From Limisphaera sp. (GTDB lineage Bacteria; Verrucomicrobiota; Verrucomicrobiia; Limisphaerales; Limisphaeraceae), in contig JANWVC010000001.1 in NCBI GenBank assembly GCA_025057755.1, positions 62,001 through 126,000 of the forward strand: a stretch of DNA of 64,000 bases. The letters are read 5' to 3'. The position numbers and the translations under genes are program-made. Shown here piece after piece: positions 37,630-47,900 of the stretch (position 1 is its first letter; the number at the start of each line of letters is the position of its first letter). Under the pieces are notes generated by a model. The model saw nothing but the letters and a program-made list of their open reading frames with translations, did no database searches and was not told where the DNA came from.

Positions 37630-38643
37630 ATGACAAAAAGTGGTTGGATCTTCCGCATCGGATTGGTTTTTGGGTGGGGAATCCTGATTGCCGCGTGGGC
37701 TGGGCCCCGGGTGCCGCACGTGGTCATCATCAGCATGGACGGTGCGGCTCCGTGGGTAGTGCGACACACACCCATGCCCGTGGTGCATCAACTCTTCCGC
37801 GAGGGCGCCGCCACTTGGGACGCCGAGACCACTCGGCCCACCGTCACACTGCCATCGCACACGTCCATGCTGACAGGCGTGGGTCCTGCCCGACATGGCA
37901 TCACTTGGAACGATTGGCGCCCAACCAACGGCGTCGTTCAAGTCCCCACCATCTTTGCCGCAGCCAAGCAAACCGGGCTCACAACGGCGATGTTTGTTGG
38001 CAAGAAAAAGCTGCTGCACCTTTTGCAACCCGGCACCGTGGACCACTTTGACTACGCCGGACGAGCGTGGAGTGCGGCTCCCCCTGCTGCGCCCGGTCCG
38101 TTCAACGAAGCCCGCTTGGATCACGACGGTCAACCGGTCACTCAAGCCCGGGCAGTGGCTCGCCGGGCTGCCGACTTTCTTCAACAACGAAAACCGAACT
38201 TGTGCTTCATTCATCTCGGTGACCCGGACGTCGTCGGCCACAAGTATGGCTGGGGGTCACCCGAGCAACGTCGCAGCTTGCAGGATGTGGACGCCGCAGT
38301 GGAGGAAATCCTGCGCAGTCTGCGTCAGGCTGGTCTCCGTTCCCGGACCGTGGTTCTGATTACTGCGGACCATGGAGGACAAGGCAAAGGTCACTCTGCC
38401 GGCACTCTGGAAGATCTAAAGATCCCATGGATTGCCTGGGGCTTCGGCGTTCGCTCTGGTCACCGGCTCTCCAGCGTTATCCACACCTGTGATACGGCTG
38501 CCACCGCTTTGTGGCTCCTTGAGGCAGCGCCACTGGTGCGTTTGGAGGGAAGGCCCGTCCGAGAGGCTTTCACATTCAACGCTCCTTCCCCCACAGCGGA
38601 TAGCGGGCCCACACAGGCCCAAGCCTCGTTGCAGGCACAGTGA
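37630..38643 (+). CDS. Type I phosphodiesterase / nucleotide pyrophosphatase family protein
   Basis: A 337-residue alkaline-phosphatase-superfamily enzyme with an N-terminal hydrophobic export segment (~8-24). Metal and catalytic signatures are clear: D37 in 'IISMDGAAP', the Thr nucleophile T73 in 'RPTVTLPSHTSMLTG', 'RHGITWND', the metal ligands in 'HLGDPDVVGHKYGW' and 'LITADHGGQGKGH'. The enzyme should cleave phosphodiester or pyrophosphate bonds outside the cytoplasmic membrane; substrate not identifiable. It lies divergent from rlmI across 270 bases and is followed by acetyltransferase and glycosyltransferase genes on the same strand. Confidence 0.9.
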   Translation: MTKSGWIFRIGLVFGWGILIAAWAGPRVPHVVIISMDGAAPWVVRHTPMPVVHQLFREGAATWDAETTRPTVTLPSHTSMLTGVGPARHGITWNDWRPTNGVVQVPTIFAAAKQTGLTTAMFVGKKKLLHLLQPGTVDHFDYAGRAWSAAPPAAPGPFNEARLDHDGQPVTQARAVARRAADFLQQRKPNLCFIHLGDPDVVGHKYGWGSPEQRRSLQDVDAAVEEILRSLRQAGLRSRTVVLITADHGGQGKGHSAGTLEDLKIPWIAWGFGVRSGHRLSSVIHTCDTAATALWLLEAAPLVRLEGRPVREAFTFNAPSPTADSGPTQAQASLQAQ

Positions 38644-38823
38644 GAAATCCCCCAAGCCCTCCCCAAGACACGCTTCCCCAACAAGATCTCCAGCGGCGGA
38701 ACCAAACCGGCTGGCGTGTTTCGTGAGCGAGTCGGCCTTGGGCACAAGGCCTTCGCCGGCCGGGGCCTGAAGACGCTTTCGATCTTCCCCTCGAAGACCG
38801 GCTTTGCCATGCTTTGCCCTGCC

Positions 38824-39321
38824 ATGAATACGGTTCCCAAGCCTGAGTTTTGCAGGATCGCCCCTGACGTCAAACTGGGACGCAATGTGCGGATCCATGC
38901 ATTTGTCAACCTGTACGGTTGTGAAATCGGAGACGAGACCCGGATCGGGACCTTTGTGGAGATCCAAAAAAACGCGCGCGTCGGTGCACGCTGCAAAATC
39001 TCCAGCCACACGTTCATCTGCGAAGGTGTGGTAATCGAGGACGAATGTTTCATCGGCCACGGCGTGGTTTTCATCAACGATCGTTACCCACGGGCCACGA
39101 ATCCGGATGGCGTGCCTCAGTCGGAAAAAGATTGGCAGGTAATCCCCACCCGTGTCTGCCGTCGCGCATCTATCGGCAGTGGCGCAACGATCCTGTGCGG
39201 CGTCACCATCGGGGAAGGCGCCATTGTTGGAGCCGGTACCGTGGTGACCCGGGATGTCCCCCCCCGCATGATCGTAGCCGGCAACCCTGCCCGTGTGATC
39301 CGACCGGTCCCCAACGCCTGA
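38824..39321 (+). CDS. Left-handed beta-helix acyltransferase (WlbB/WbpD-like)
   Basis: A 165-residue hexapeptide-repeat acetyltransferase. Repeats of the type (I/V)G-x-x-x-x-(I/V) run through the chain ('IGDETRIGTFVEI', 'VGARCKI', 'IGSGATILCGVTIGEGAIVGAGTVVTRDVPP'), ending with the usual 'AGNPARVIR'. The loop 'ECFIGHGVVFINDRYPRA' is characteristic of the UDP-2-acetamido-3-amino-glucuronate N-acetyltransferase group (WlbB/WbpD), used to make modified surface sugars. No Shine-Dalgarno site is visible; ATG 38809 in frame is an alternative. The following GT2 gene supports a role in surface polysaccharide synthesis. Confidence 0.88.
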   Translation: MNTVPKPEFCRIAPDVKLGRNVRIHAFVNLYGCEIGDETRIGTFVEIQKNARVGARCKISSHTFICEGVVIEDECFIGHGVVFINDRYPRATNPDGVPQSEKDWQVIPTRVCRRASIGSGATILCGVTIGEGAIVGAGTVVTRDVPPRMIVAGNPARVIRPVPNA

Positions 39322-39397
39322 GCCGGTTCGCGCCGAGTGTATCCTGATCCAAAGCGGTCGGCCTCTTTCAACCAAGCCTGCCTACCGCCGGCTGCGC

Positions 39398-40243
39398 ATG
39401 CGATTCTCCATCATCACGCCCAGTTTCCGACCCGGCCCCTGGCTCCGGCTGTGTATTGCCTCGGTGGCCGATCAAAACGTGTCCCTCGAACACATCGTAC
39501 AAGACGCAGGCTCTGATGATGGCACCTTGGAATGGTTGCGTCACGAGCCGCGGATCCGGCTCTGGGTTGAACCCGATCAGGGGATGTACGATGCCATCAA
39601 TCGGGGCCTCCGTCGTGCCACCGGGGAGATCTGCGCCTGGCTCAATGCGGATGAGCAGTACCTACCCGGCGCCTTGGAGATGGTCTCCAGGTACTTTGAA
39701 CAGCACCCGGAGGTGGATGTGTTGTTCGGCAATGTCATCATGGTGGATCCTCATGGCCATTACCTGTTCCACCGTAAGGTCGAACCTCCCCGCCTGGCTC
39801 ACACGTGGACCTGCCATCTCAGCATCTACAGTTGCGGCATGTTCTTCCGACGTCGTTTGGTGGATCCCGGCGGTTTCTGGTTGGATCCAACGTGGCGTTG
39901 CGGCGGCGACGGCGAATGGATGGTCCGACTCTTGCGAGCAGGAATTCAAATGGCCGCCGTGGATCAATTTACCTCGGTCTTCACATGGACCGGGCTGAAC
40001 CTCAGTCGCCAGGCTCTGGCCCAATCCGAGCAGCGTCGGCTCCAGCAGACTGCACCGCTCTGGATGCGCGGGCTGAGGCCGTGGTGGATCTTGACCCACC
40101 GGTTCCGCCGATGGTGGCGCGGTAGCTACCGGCAGGCACCTTTCACGTTCGCGCTTTACACCTTGGAAGATCCCAATCACCGGCGCGAGCAGTATGTCAG
40201 TCGTCCAGTTGGTTATTGGGTCCGGCACAGAGTTAACGGCTAA
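39398..40243 (+). CDS. Family 2 glycosyltransferase
   Basis: A 281-residue GT-A fold glycosyltransferase. The nucleotide-sugar binding N-terminus reads 'FSIITPSFRPG', followed by 'EHIVQDAGSDDGTLEWL', and the metal-binding DxD-like region sits in 'CAWLNADEQYLPGAL'. A middle 'DVLFGNVIMVD' and 'GGDGEWMVRLLRAG' fit the WcaA-like branch acting on surface polysaccharides. The C-terminus has an Arg/Trp-rich amphipathic stretch that may lie on the membrane. It follows the acetyltransferase gene in the same direction by 76 bases. Confidence 0.92.
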   Translation: MRFSIITPSFRPGPWLRLCIASVADQNVSLEHIVQDAGSDDGTLEWLRHEPRIRLWVEPDQGMYDAINRGLRRATGEICAWLNADEQYLPGALEMVSRYFEQHPEVDVLFGNVIMVDPHGHYLFHRKVEPPRLAHTWTCHLSIYSCGMFFRRRLVDPGGFWLDPTWRCGGDGEWMVRLLRAGIQMAAVDQFTSVFTWTGLNLSRQALAQSEQRRLQQTAPLWMRGLRPWWILTHRFRRWWRGSYRQAPFTFALYTLEDPNHRREQYVSRPVGYWVRHRVNG

Positions 40244-40260
40244 AACGAACCCTTCATGAT

Positions 40261-40914
40261 TCAGACCCATTGACTCAACCACTGCACGACGTGAGCGGTG
40301 TCTTGCAGCCACCACGCTATGACTGTGCCCAGAGACACCTTTCCCGTCAATAAAGGCAACCCGACCATCAAAACCACAGCGTTACCCAAAAAGATAATCA
40401 CCGCGGCGAAAAACCAACCCTGACTGGTGATATCGGTTTGACGCGTCCGCAGGACCTGCCAGGTCAATGTCACATGAAACGCATACGCAGCTCCAAGGAA
40501 AAGGTGGAGCCATTCCGGATGCCGGCCCCAACCCCACAAGAGATGGCCCAATCCAAACACCACCAACACCAAAACCACATAAATCGGTACAAAGTACGGT
40601 CCCAACGTCACCCACCAGTTGCTCTTACTGACCACCACATGACCGCCACGGGCGCTCACCTTGAATCGCTTAACCCGACCCCCACATAGCCACGCCGCTA
40701 ACGCATGAGTCAGCTCATGTCCAAAAACGTACAGCCACATCGGCCGCGGTAAAAAGGCATAGATGAGAACCCAGCACGCCGCGCCACATAACAGAGGTAA
40801 CCAAACCGTCGAGGCTTCTCCACTGGCAGCCAACAGCCGTACCAACGTCCGTGCCGCCCCCACGCAAAACGGAAGCAACAAGATGCCAGCCAAATTCTTC
40901 CAAACTCGCCCCAC
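40261..40914 (-). CDS. M50-type membrane metallopeptidase-like protein
   Basis: A 217-residue protein with about five or six hydrophobic helices. The second or third carries H66-E67-L-T-H70, an HExxH zinc motif within 'YVFGHELTHALAAWLCGG', as in the site-2 protease-like M50B family. A second acidic ligand (typically in an NPDG-like motif) is not obvious, so peptidase activity is uncertain. The start is a GTG. The gene converges on the GT2 gene, leaving 17 bases between the two stops, and diverges from the decayed kinase. Confidence 0.75.
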   Translation of the reverse strand: MGRVWKNLAGILLLPFCVGAARTLVRLLAASGEASTVWLPLLCGAACWVLIYAFLPRPMWLYVFGHELTHALAAWLCGGRVKRFKVSARGGHVVVSKSNWWVTLGPYFVPIYVVLVLVVFGLGHLLWGWGRHPEWLHLFLGAAYAFHVTLTWQVLRTRQTDITSQGWFFAAVIIFLGNAVVLMVGLPLLTGKVSLGTVIAWWLQDTAHVVQWLSQWV

Positions 40915-41082
40915 AGCCGGTATTCTCGATTTCCTTTAACGGACTGCGAGCTTTTTTAAGTCCAAGTCCAAGGTCCAACGTTTTCCAACCCTCAATGCCC
41001 AGGCCAGCTTGCGTTATCTGTAGGAGGGAGCCGCATGCCGTGTCCACGCGCATGAGTAAAGACGCCGCAGCTCGTTCCATCC

Positions 41083-43143
41083 ATGCCAGGTCAAGGAAAC
41101 TTTGTCCTATTTTTCCCTATCCTCTCATGCTTAGGAGCTCCCTTGGCAGCAGGCGATTGGGGCATGCGAACCAGCTTCGCGCCCGTCTGGGCATGGTTCC
41201 TCCTGATTCCCCTGTTCATCCTCTCGATGTTGTCCCTAATTAAAATCCTCTTCCGACAACCGCGGGAAGCACAATTGCTCAGGAAAGCCGAGGAACGTCT
41301 CCGCAACTCGAATGAAAAGCATGGAGCATGCGTTGGACCAAGCCAGGAAAGCCGACCCTTTCAAGTCGGCCTTCTTGGATACGATGTCCCACGAGTTACG
41401 CGTGCCATTGAATTCGATCCCTGGCTTTCCCGGAGTGTGACTCAAAGAATTGCCTCGTCCGTTAAATGCGGAACGACGTCAACAGCTCACGTCAGTGCAG
41501 AACAGCGTTCGACACTTACTAGCTTTGAGCAATGATGTCCCGGATTTATCCAAGATGGAATCTGGCGAGATCAAAGTAAGTGCCGCACCGTGGTCTGCGC
41601 CTTTCAGGAAGCCCATCGTCACAGTGAGGACCAATTCCGCCAGCTCGCCGCCACTGTAGAAGATTGTTTCTGGATGGTGGATGCGAAAACTGTACAACTC
41701 CTGTACGTTAGCCCAGCCTTTGAGAAAATCTGGGGGCTGCCATGTGAAGTGCTGGTTAAGGACCCAATGGCCGGGCGGCGTTTCCTACATCTGTAAGACC
41801 AAGAGCGAATTCCTCAATCGTCCCAACTCCGCCAAGACCTTCGGCCAACAGAGGTCCAATTTCGAATCGTGCGAGCTGATCAGCAACTGCGTTGGGTCCG
41901 CACGTGGACCTACCCTGTCACCGACCCCACCGGCCCACTGGTCCGCTGGGTGGGGATGACGCGCGATAGTACTCGTCAGCAGCAGTTGGAGGAACAATTG
42001 CTACAGGCCCAGAAAAGGGAGGCCCTCGGACGCCTTGCCGGAGGCGTCGCTCATGTTTTCAACAACATCCTTACCGCAATCGTGATGCAAACGGAATTGC
42101 TCACATGCGAAGAGGACCTGCCGAAAGTGGTCCGGGAAGACTCCAACAGATTCACGCGGCAGCTGAACGCGCAGCCAACTTGACACGACACCTTTTGCGG
42201 TTCAGTCGCCTGCAGGTGATGCAAACTCGCACCTTGGACCTCAATGAAAGTGTAACCGGTTTGGCGCGCATGCTGCGGCGCATCTTCGGGGGAGACATCC
42301 GGCTCCAACTCAATCTTCACCCGGTCCCGCTTTGGCTGCGGGCAGATGCCGGAATGTTGGATCAAATACTGATGAATTTGGCGGTCAACACCAGAGACGC
42401 CATGCCCCAGGGCGGCAACTTTAATCATCCAAACGACTACAATCCAGGTAGAGCCGGCCCGGGCCGCGCAACAAGGTGTTCAACCCGGCCCCTACGCTTG
42501 CCTCCCGGTGCGAGACGACGGTTGTGGAATCCCTCCCGAACTTAATGCCCCACCTCTTCGAGCCATTCTTTACCACAAAGGAGCCTGGTCGTGGAACCGG
42601 ACCAGGCCTGACGACTGTGTACGCAATCGTCCAGCGGCATCAAGGATGGATCGAGGTCACAAGTGAACTTGGTCAAGGAACCTCATTTCAACTCTACCTC
42701 CCAATGATCCGCGAAATCGAATCCGGGGAAATCGGCGCAACCTTCAACCAACCCCGGTGTGGATCAGAGACGGTTCTGGTGGTGGAAGATGACGCCTCGC
42801 TGCGCCGTCTCACACGCGCCGTATTGGAGCGATATGGTTACCGGGTGTTGGAAGCAAGCAATGCAACCGGTGCCATGCAATTATGGCGCAGCAACATGCA
42901 GTTCAGATCCAACTATTGCTGACCGACCTGGTGATGGCCGGCCCCATGAACGGCCGTCATCCAGCCCGCCGCTCATGTCAGGAGCAACCAAACCTCAAGG
43001 CCGTCTTGTTCCGCGGATACAATCACGATTTCGCAGGGCAACAACCACAGTTGGACGAAGGGCAAGTGTTCCTTGCCAAACCATTTGACCCGGAAACACC
43101 TCTGCAAAAAGTGCGCGGGCCGCTTGATCCGATGACCGACTAA
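41083..43143 (+). pseudogene. Decayed hybrid sensor histidine kinase
   Basis: Pieces of a hybrid kinase follow one another in the right order but in changing frames. They are a membrane segment (from 41083), a HisKA piece 'DTMSHELRVPLNSI' (41330 on, another frame, with a TGA at 41438), a PAS piece 'EDQFRQLAATVEDCFW' broken by TAA at 41794, a second HisKA '[15 protein letters not shown]' in which the usual Asp after His is Val, an HATPase split over three frames ('NLAVNTRDAMPQGG', 'VRDDGCGIPPEL', 'LFEPFFTTKEPGRGTGPGL'), and a receiver 'TVLVVEDDASLRRLTR' shifted again near 42890. I count at least six frame changes and two in-frame stops. The first HisKA lacks its ATPase, so an internal deletion also occurred. 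No functional product is expected. Confidence 0.88.
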
Positions 43144-43212
43144 CTGGCGCAGAGCTGCATCAATCCCGCACGGCTGCGCTGCACCTTGCCTAATTCCGCG
43201 CTTTGGCAAGGT

Positions 43213-43431
43213 TTATGGATGACGATACGTGATCCGTGCCTTATTTAAATCATAGGGCGACATTTCCACACTCACCTTGTCGCCCACGCTAATGCGAATG
43301 AAGTGCTTGCGCATCTTGCCGGAGATGTGCGCCAACACCTCATGCCCATTGGGCAGGGCTACGCGAAACATCGTGCCCGGCAAGACCTGGGTGACGACTC
43401 CGGTCAACTCAATGGGTTCCTCTTTTGCCAT
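43213..43431 (-). CDS. infA: Translation initiation factor IF-1
   Basis: A 72-residue OB-fold protein that binds the 30S A site during initiation together with IF-2 and IF-3. The sequence has the family opening '[19 protein letters not shown]', then '[26 protein letters not shown]' and '[21 protein letters not shown]', so it is complete. The ATG at 43431 gives exactly the usual length; a longer frame to 43482 is not used. It stands alone, not in a ribosomal-protein operon. Confidence 0.96.
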   Translation of the reverse strand: MAKEEPIELTGVVTQVLPGTMFRVALPNGHEVLAHISGKMRKHFIRISVGDKVSVEMSPYDLNKARITYRHP

Positions 43432-43885
43432 GCGTTTGATGCGCTGCTGATCCTTTCTGCCACGCAGATCCTTCAAACGCAACCCTGATTTCGCTCCTCA
43501 ACGGAACCCGGGACACGGGCCTTCACGTTTTGATCCATGGACGTCAAACGCGCAGCCCAACGCAGATCCCCAACATGGAGCACCTGCGAGAAGCAACCTT
43601 GCGGTTCTTCAACCGCCCGGGCATCGGTGCAAAGCTCCCAGAGAAGGCGAGGCTTCACGAAGGAGTCCGAAACAACTTCCCCTGAAGCATGGTTTAAAGC
43701 ATGGGGGGCAAGATCCGGCTGAAGCGTAGCAGAACCGGTTGTCCTTCGGCACAAACCCTACTCCAGGCACGGCCGTGCACCCCAAGCGCAGGGTCGGAGC
43801 GACCAATCCGGGCACAAGAATCGGTCCCGGCCCTGAAAGCCTTTTGCATTGAGCCGGCGGTTGCCATCCCCTAGTTTCCGCCTTC
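43432..43885. other. Divergent infA/galE intergenic region
   Basis: About 450 bases between the divergent infA and galE starts. Contains two near copies of AAGCATGG (43684 and 43698). No supported ORF or RNA gene; both promoters should lie here. Confidence 0.4.
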
Positions 43886-44857
43886 ATGCGAGTTTTGGTT
43901 ACGGGAGGAGCCGGTTACATCGGATCGGTTTGCACGGAACTGCTTTGCAATCTCGGGCACGAAGTCATTGTTTACGACAATCTCTCTCAAGGGCATCGGT
44001 CTGCCGTGGATCCGCGTGCCCATTTCATTCACGGCCGACCTTTTGAACCGGGCGACATCGCCGCCGCCATGCGCGCCGCAAAGCCGGAGGCCGTGTTGCA
44101 TTTTGCCGGTGACATTTTGGTGGGCGAGTCTATGCAAAAGCCGGGAAAGTATTTTCGCAACAACGTGGCATGCAGTTTGGAATTCCTCGAAGCCGCCCGG
44201 TTGGAAAACGTGCGTAAGTTTATTTTTAGTTCCACCGCTGCTACCTACGGGTTGCCTGATCAGATTCCGATTCCTGAAGACGCACCGCAGCAGCCGGTGA
44301 ATCCTTATGGCGAGGCCAAGCTTATGTTCGAAAAAATGTTAACATGGTACCATCGCATTCACGGACTGGAGTTTGTTGCCTTCCGCTACTTCAATGCCGC
44401 TGGTGCCACCGAGCAACATGGTGAGGATCACCGCCCAGAAACACACCTGATCCCCAATGTCCTCAAAGTCGCGCTCGGACAAAAACCTTACATCGAGATT
44501 TATGGCACGGATTATCCCACTCCCGATGGAACCTGCATACGCGACTACATCCATGTGGTGGATCTGGTCGAGGCCCACATTCTGGCATTGCAACCAGGCA
44601 TTTGCGGCTTCTTCAACCTTGGCAACGGCGACGGCTACTCAGTCCGGGAAGTCATTGCCACATGCGAACGCGTCACCGGTCGCCGCATTCCTAGCGTCGT
44701 CCGTCCTCCCCGTCCCGGTGACCCGCCCCGATTGGTGGCTTCAGCAGCCAAGGCCAAACGAGAACTCGGTTGGTGCCCTCGCACACCTGCCTTGGCAGAT
44801 ATCGTGGCCACCGCATGGGCGTGGCACCAAAAGCATCCCGACGGTTATCCCGATTAG
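43886..44857 (+). CDS. galE: UDP-glucose 4-epimerase
   Basis: Interconverts UDP-glucose and UDP-galactose (possibly also the N-acetyl forms) using tightly bound NAD+. The 323-residue SDR protein starts with 'VTGGAGYIGSVCTELL' (NAD-binding GxxGxxG), has S116/S117-T118 in 'FIFSSTAATYG', the catalytic Y141-x-x-x-K145 in 'NPYGEAKLMFEK', 'FRYFNAAGA' and 'CIRDYIHVVDLVEAH'. It provides precursors for surface polysaccharide, in line with the acetyltransferase and GT2 genes 4-5 kb to the left. It is not in an operon with other sugar genes. Confidence 0.95.
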   Translation: MRVLVTGGAGYIGSVCTELLCNLGHEVIVYDNLSQGHRSAVDPRAHFIHGRPFEPGDIAAAMRAAKPEAVLHFAGDILVGESMQKPGKYFRNNVACSLEFLEAARLENVRKFIFSSTAATYGLPDQIPIPEDAPQQPVNPYGEAKLMFEKMLTWYHRIHGLEFVAFRYFNAAGATEQHGEDHRPETHLIPNVLKVALGQKPYIEIYGTDYPTPDGTCIRDYIHVVDLVEAHILALQPGICGFFNLGNGDGYSVREVIATCERVTGRRIPSVVRPPRPGDPPRLVASAAKAKRELGWCPRTPALADIVATAWAWHQKHPDGYPD

Positions 44858-44971
44858 GTCAATTCAAAAAAACATCCAGTCACGGAAAGCCATCCGTTTC
44901 GCAGAATCAGAGAGCCCTCCCACCGGAACGCGCTGAACCTCTCCACGCTGCAAAACGCAACCACTGGAAGC

Positions 44972-47900
44972 CTAAAGGCTTTCTCTCCCAGAAGCATGAA
45001 CTGGTTGCGCCGCCCCAGAAATCCCACGATGCCGGACGACGGGAACCCGGCCACGCATCCACGACCAAGCATCGAAGTAAATGGCGTACAAACACGGCAC
45101 GAGGACCAGCGTGATTGCTGTCGCGAACAGGATCCCATATCCAAGCGACAATGCCATGGGGATCATGAACCGCGCCTGACGAGACGTTTCAAAGATCATG
45201 GGTGCCAACCCGCCAAACGTGGTCAGTGTGGTCAATAAAATCGGGCGAAAACGACGCAAGGTGGCGTGATAAGCGGCCTCCAGAGGAGACTCTTTGAAGT
45301 CCCGATGCCGCTGATTCGCGTGCTCAATCAAGACAAGGGCACCATTCACCACCACGCCGGACAGCGCTACCATGCCCATCAAACTCATGACACTCAGATT
45401 GTAACCCATGAGCAGATGGCCCAGCACGGCGCCCACAATCCCAAAAGGAATACTCACCATGACAATCAAGGGTTGTCCATAGCTGCGAAACGGCACGGCT
45501 AACAAAAAGTAAATCGCCATCAGCGCCAGGGCAAAGCCGCTATACAAGCTCTGTAAGCTTTCCGCCATATCCTGCTGGCGCCCCGCATAGCCATACCGCA
45601 GTCCGGGAAAATCTATCGCGAGTTGGGGCAAAAGGGTCCGATCCAAGACTTCCTTGACACGCGAAGTTTCCCCAATGGGATCCACATCCGCCGTAACCTG
45701 CACAGTGCGGCGGCCGTCGCGCCGGAGAATACTGGTGTAGGCTCGTCCTCGGCGCACCTCGGCAATTTCCCGCAACGGCACATCCCTGCCCGATGGCGTC
45801 CGAATCAAAAGGTTCTCCAAGGTGTGCTCCCGACGGCGTTCCTCTTCCGGCAACCGCACCAGCACTTTCACCTCGTTGCGGCCGCGTTGTTGGCGCACCG
45901 CCTCCGCCCCGTAAAAGGCATGTCGAATTTGCCGTGCAACTTCTTGAGCGGTTAACCCTAAGCGATAACCTTCTGGCCGCAACACAAAGTCGAACTGCGG
46001 CTTACCAGGAGCATATCCATCATCCACATCCCGCACATGGGGCAGCTCTTCCAATTGCGCAGCCAAAGTCGCACTGGCGCGATCCAACACGCCGATATCT
46101 CGATGACTCAGCTCCACCGTCAGAGCCGCGCCGCCGCCCGGCCCACCCCGATCCGAGTAAAACTGCAAGGCTTGCACGCCCACGACCGAGCCCACTCGCT
46201 CCCTCCACAAACGAGTAAACTCCGCCGTTGAGATGGGCCTGCGGTCCGGATCCGTGAGAAAGACCCGGATTTCCACCATGTTTTGGTTAATCACGCCCAG
46301 GAAACCCGTCACCAATCGCTCCCCGCCGTGTTCCTCGGCCACTTGGCGAGCCGCCTCCACCAGCCGATCCCGAACCTCTGCCATGCGGGACAAGGGACTT
46401 CCATAGGGCAGCATAGCCGCTGCATAGGCGAAATCCGATTCCACCCGGGGCATGAGGATCATGCCCATGCGGCCACTCAGAACGTACGCCACCACCACCA
46501 ACCACACCGCCAGGCAACAGGCCACCACCAACCAACGCCGCGCCAAACAAGCTTTCAGAAACGGGCCAAACCGCTCCTCTACCCAGCGCCCGAATCCACT
46601 TCCAAACGCCTGTTGCTTCGCATGCAACCACGCCGTGAGCCCGGTGCGTGGTTGGCTGCGAGTGTACGCCAGATGCGCCGGCAGAATCAGCAGGGACTCC
46701 ACCCACGAAATGAGGAAAACCGTAATGACCACCAGAGGGATCACTCCCCACATTTTTCCAAACGTGCCCGGCATGAAATACAAAGGGCAAAAGGCGGCAA
46801 TGTTCGTCAGAATGCTGAAGCTGACGGGTACCAGCATCTGTCGAGCCCCCTGAATGGCAGCCGTGATCGAGTCGAATCCGCGTTGACGCAATTCATAAAC
46901 GTTCTCACCCACGACAATGGCGTCATCCACCACAATGCCCAATGCCATGATGAAGGCGAACATGGAAATCATGTTGATGGTGACATGCATCCCCGGCAAA
47001 AACAGCAACGCGCCCAAAAACGATACTGGAATGCCCATCATTACCCAAAAGGCCAGTTTGAACTCCAGAAACAGCCCCAAGCACAACAATACCAGGCACA
47101 GACCGTAAAAACCGTTTTTCAAAAGCAGGTGCAATCGTTGCCGATAAATCTCCGATGCATCGCTCCGGATGCTGCAGTGAATCCCCGGAGGCAGTTCCGA
47201 TCGCAACGCTTCCAACACTTCCCGCACCGCGTCGGAAACTCCAATCGGCGTTTCCTGTCCCACACGGTAAACGGCCAGGCTAACCGCAGGTTGGCCGTTG
47301 AACGTGGCTTCTACGTCCACGTCCTGAAAACCCTCCCGCACCGTCGCAAGCTCGCCCAAGCGGACCACCGTGCCATGACGTGTTGTCACGATCGGAATGG
47401 TGGCAAACTCTCGAGCCCAATCCCGGCGTTCTTTAAATCGAACCAGCAGTTCGCCCCCAGGCGTTTTCAGACCACCCCCGGGAATCTCCACCGAAGTCGC
47501 GGCAATCCGCGCGGCAATCTCACCCAGCGTAAGTCGGTAAGCCCGCAGGAAGTCTTGAGGGATCTCCACATGAACCTCGTAGTTGCGCGCTCCTAACAAG
47601 TCCACCTGGGTAATCCGCGGATCCTGCAACAGGCGGTCTCGCACCTCCTCCGCTACATTGCGCAACGTCCATTCCGTGGCGTCACCGTGCACCGCCAACA
47701 CGACCACCTCGCGCCGGCGCATGACCATTTCCACTTCCGGTTCCTCAGCGTCACGCGGAAAGGTGATGATCCGGTCAATCGCCTGCTTGATGTCCATGTA
47801 CACCTTTTGCGTGTCCGCGCCACTCAGCAATTCCACCTCCACTAAACCGAGGCCCTCCGAAGCTCGAGCCCGGACCTCTTTGACCCCCTCCAAACCGCGC

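Noticed and set aside
44966..44983. Seven-base hairpin GGAAGCC/GGCTTTC at the RND gene end, possible terminator for galE or the efflux operon
   Set aside because: It overlaps the permease stop codon and has no T-tract on either strand.
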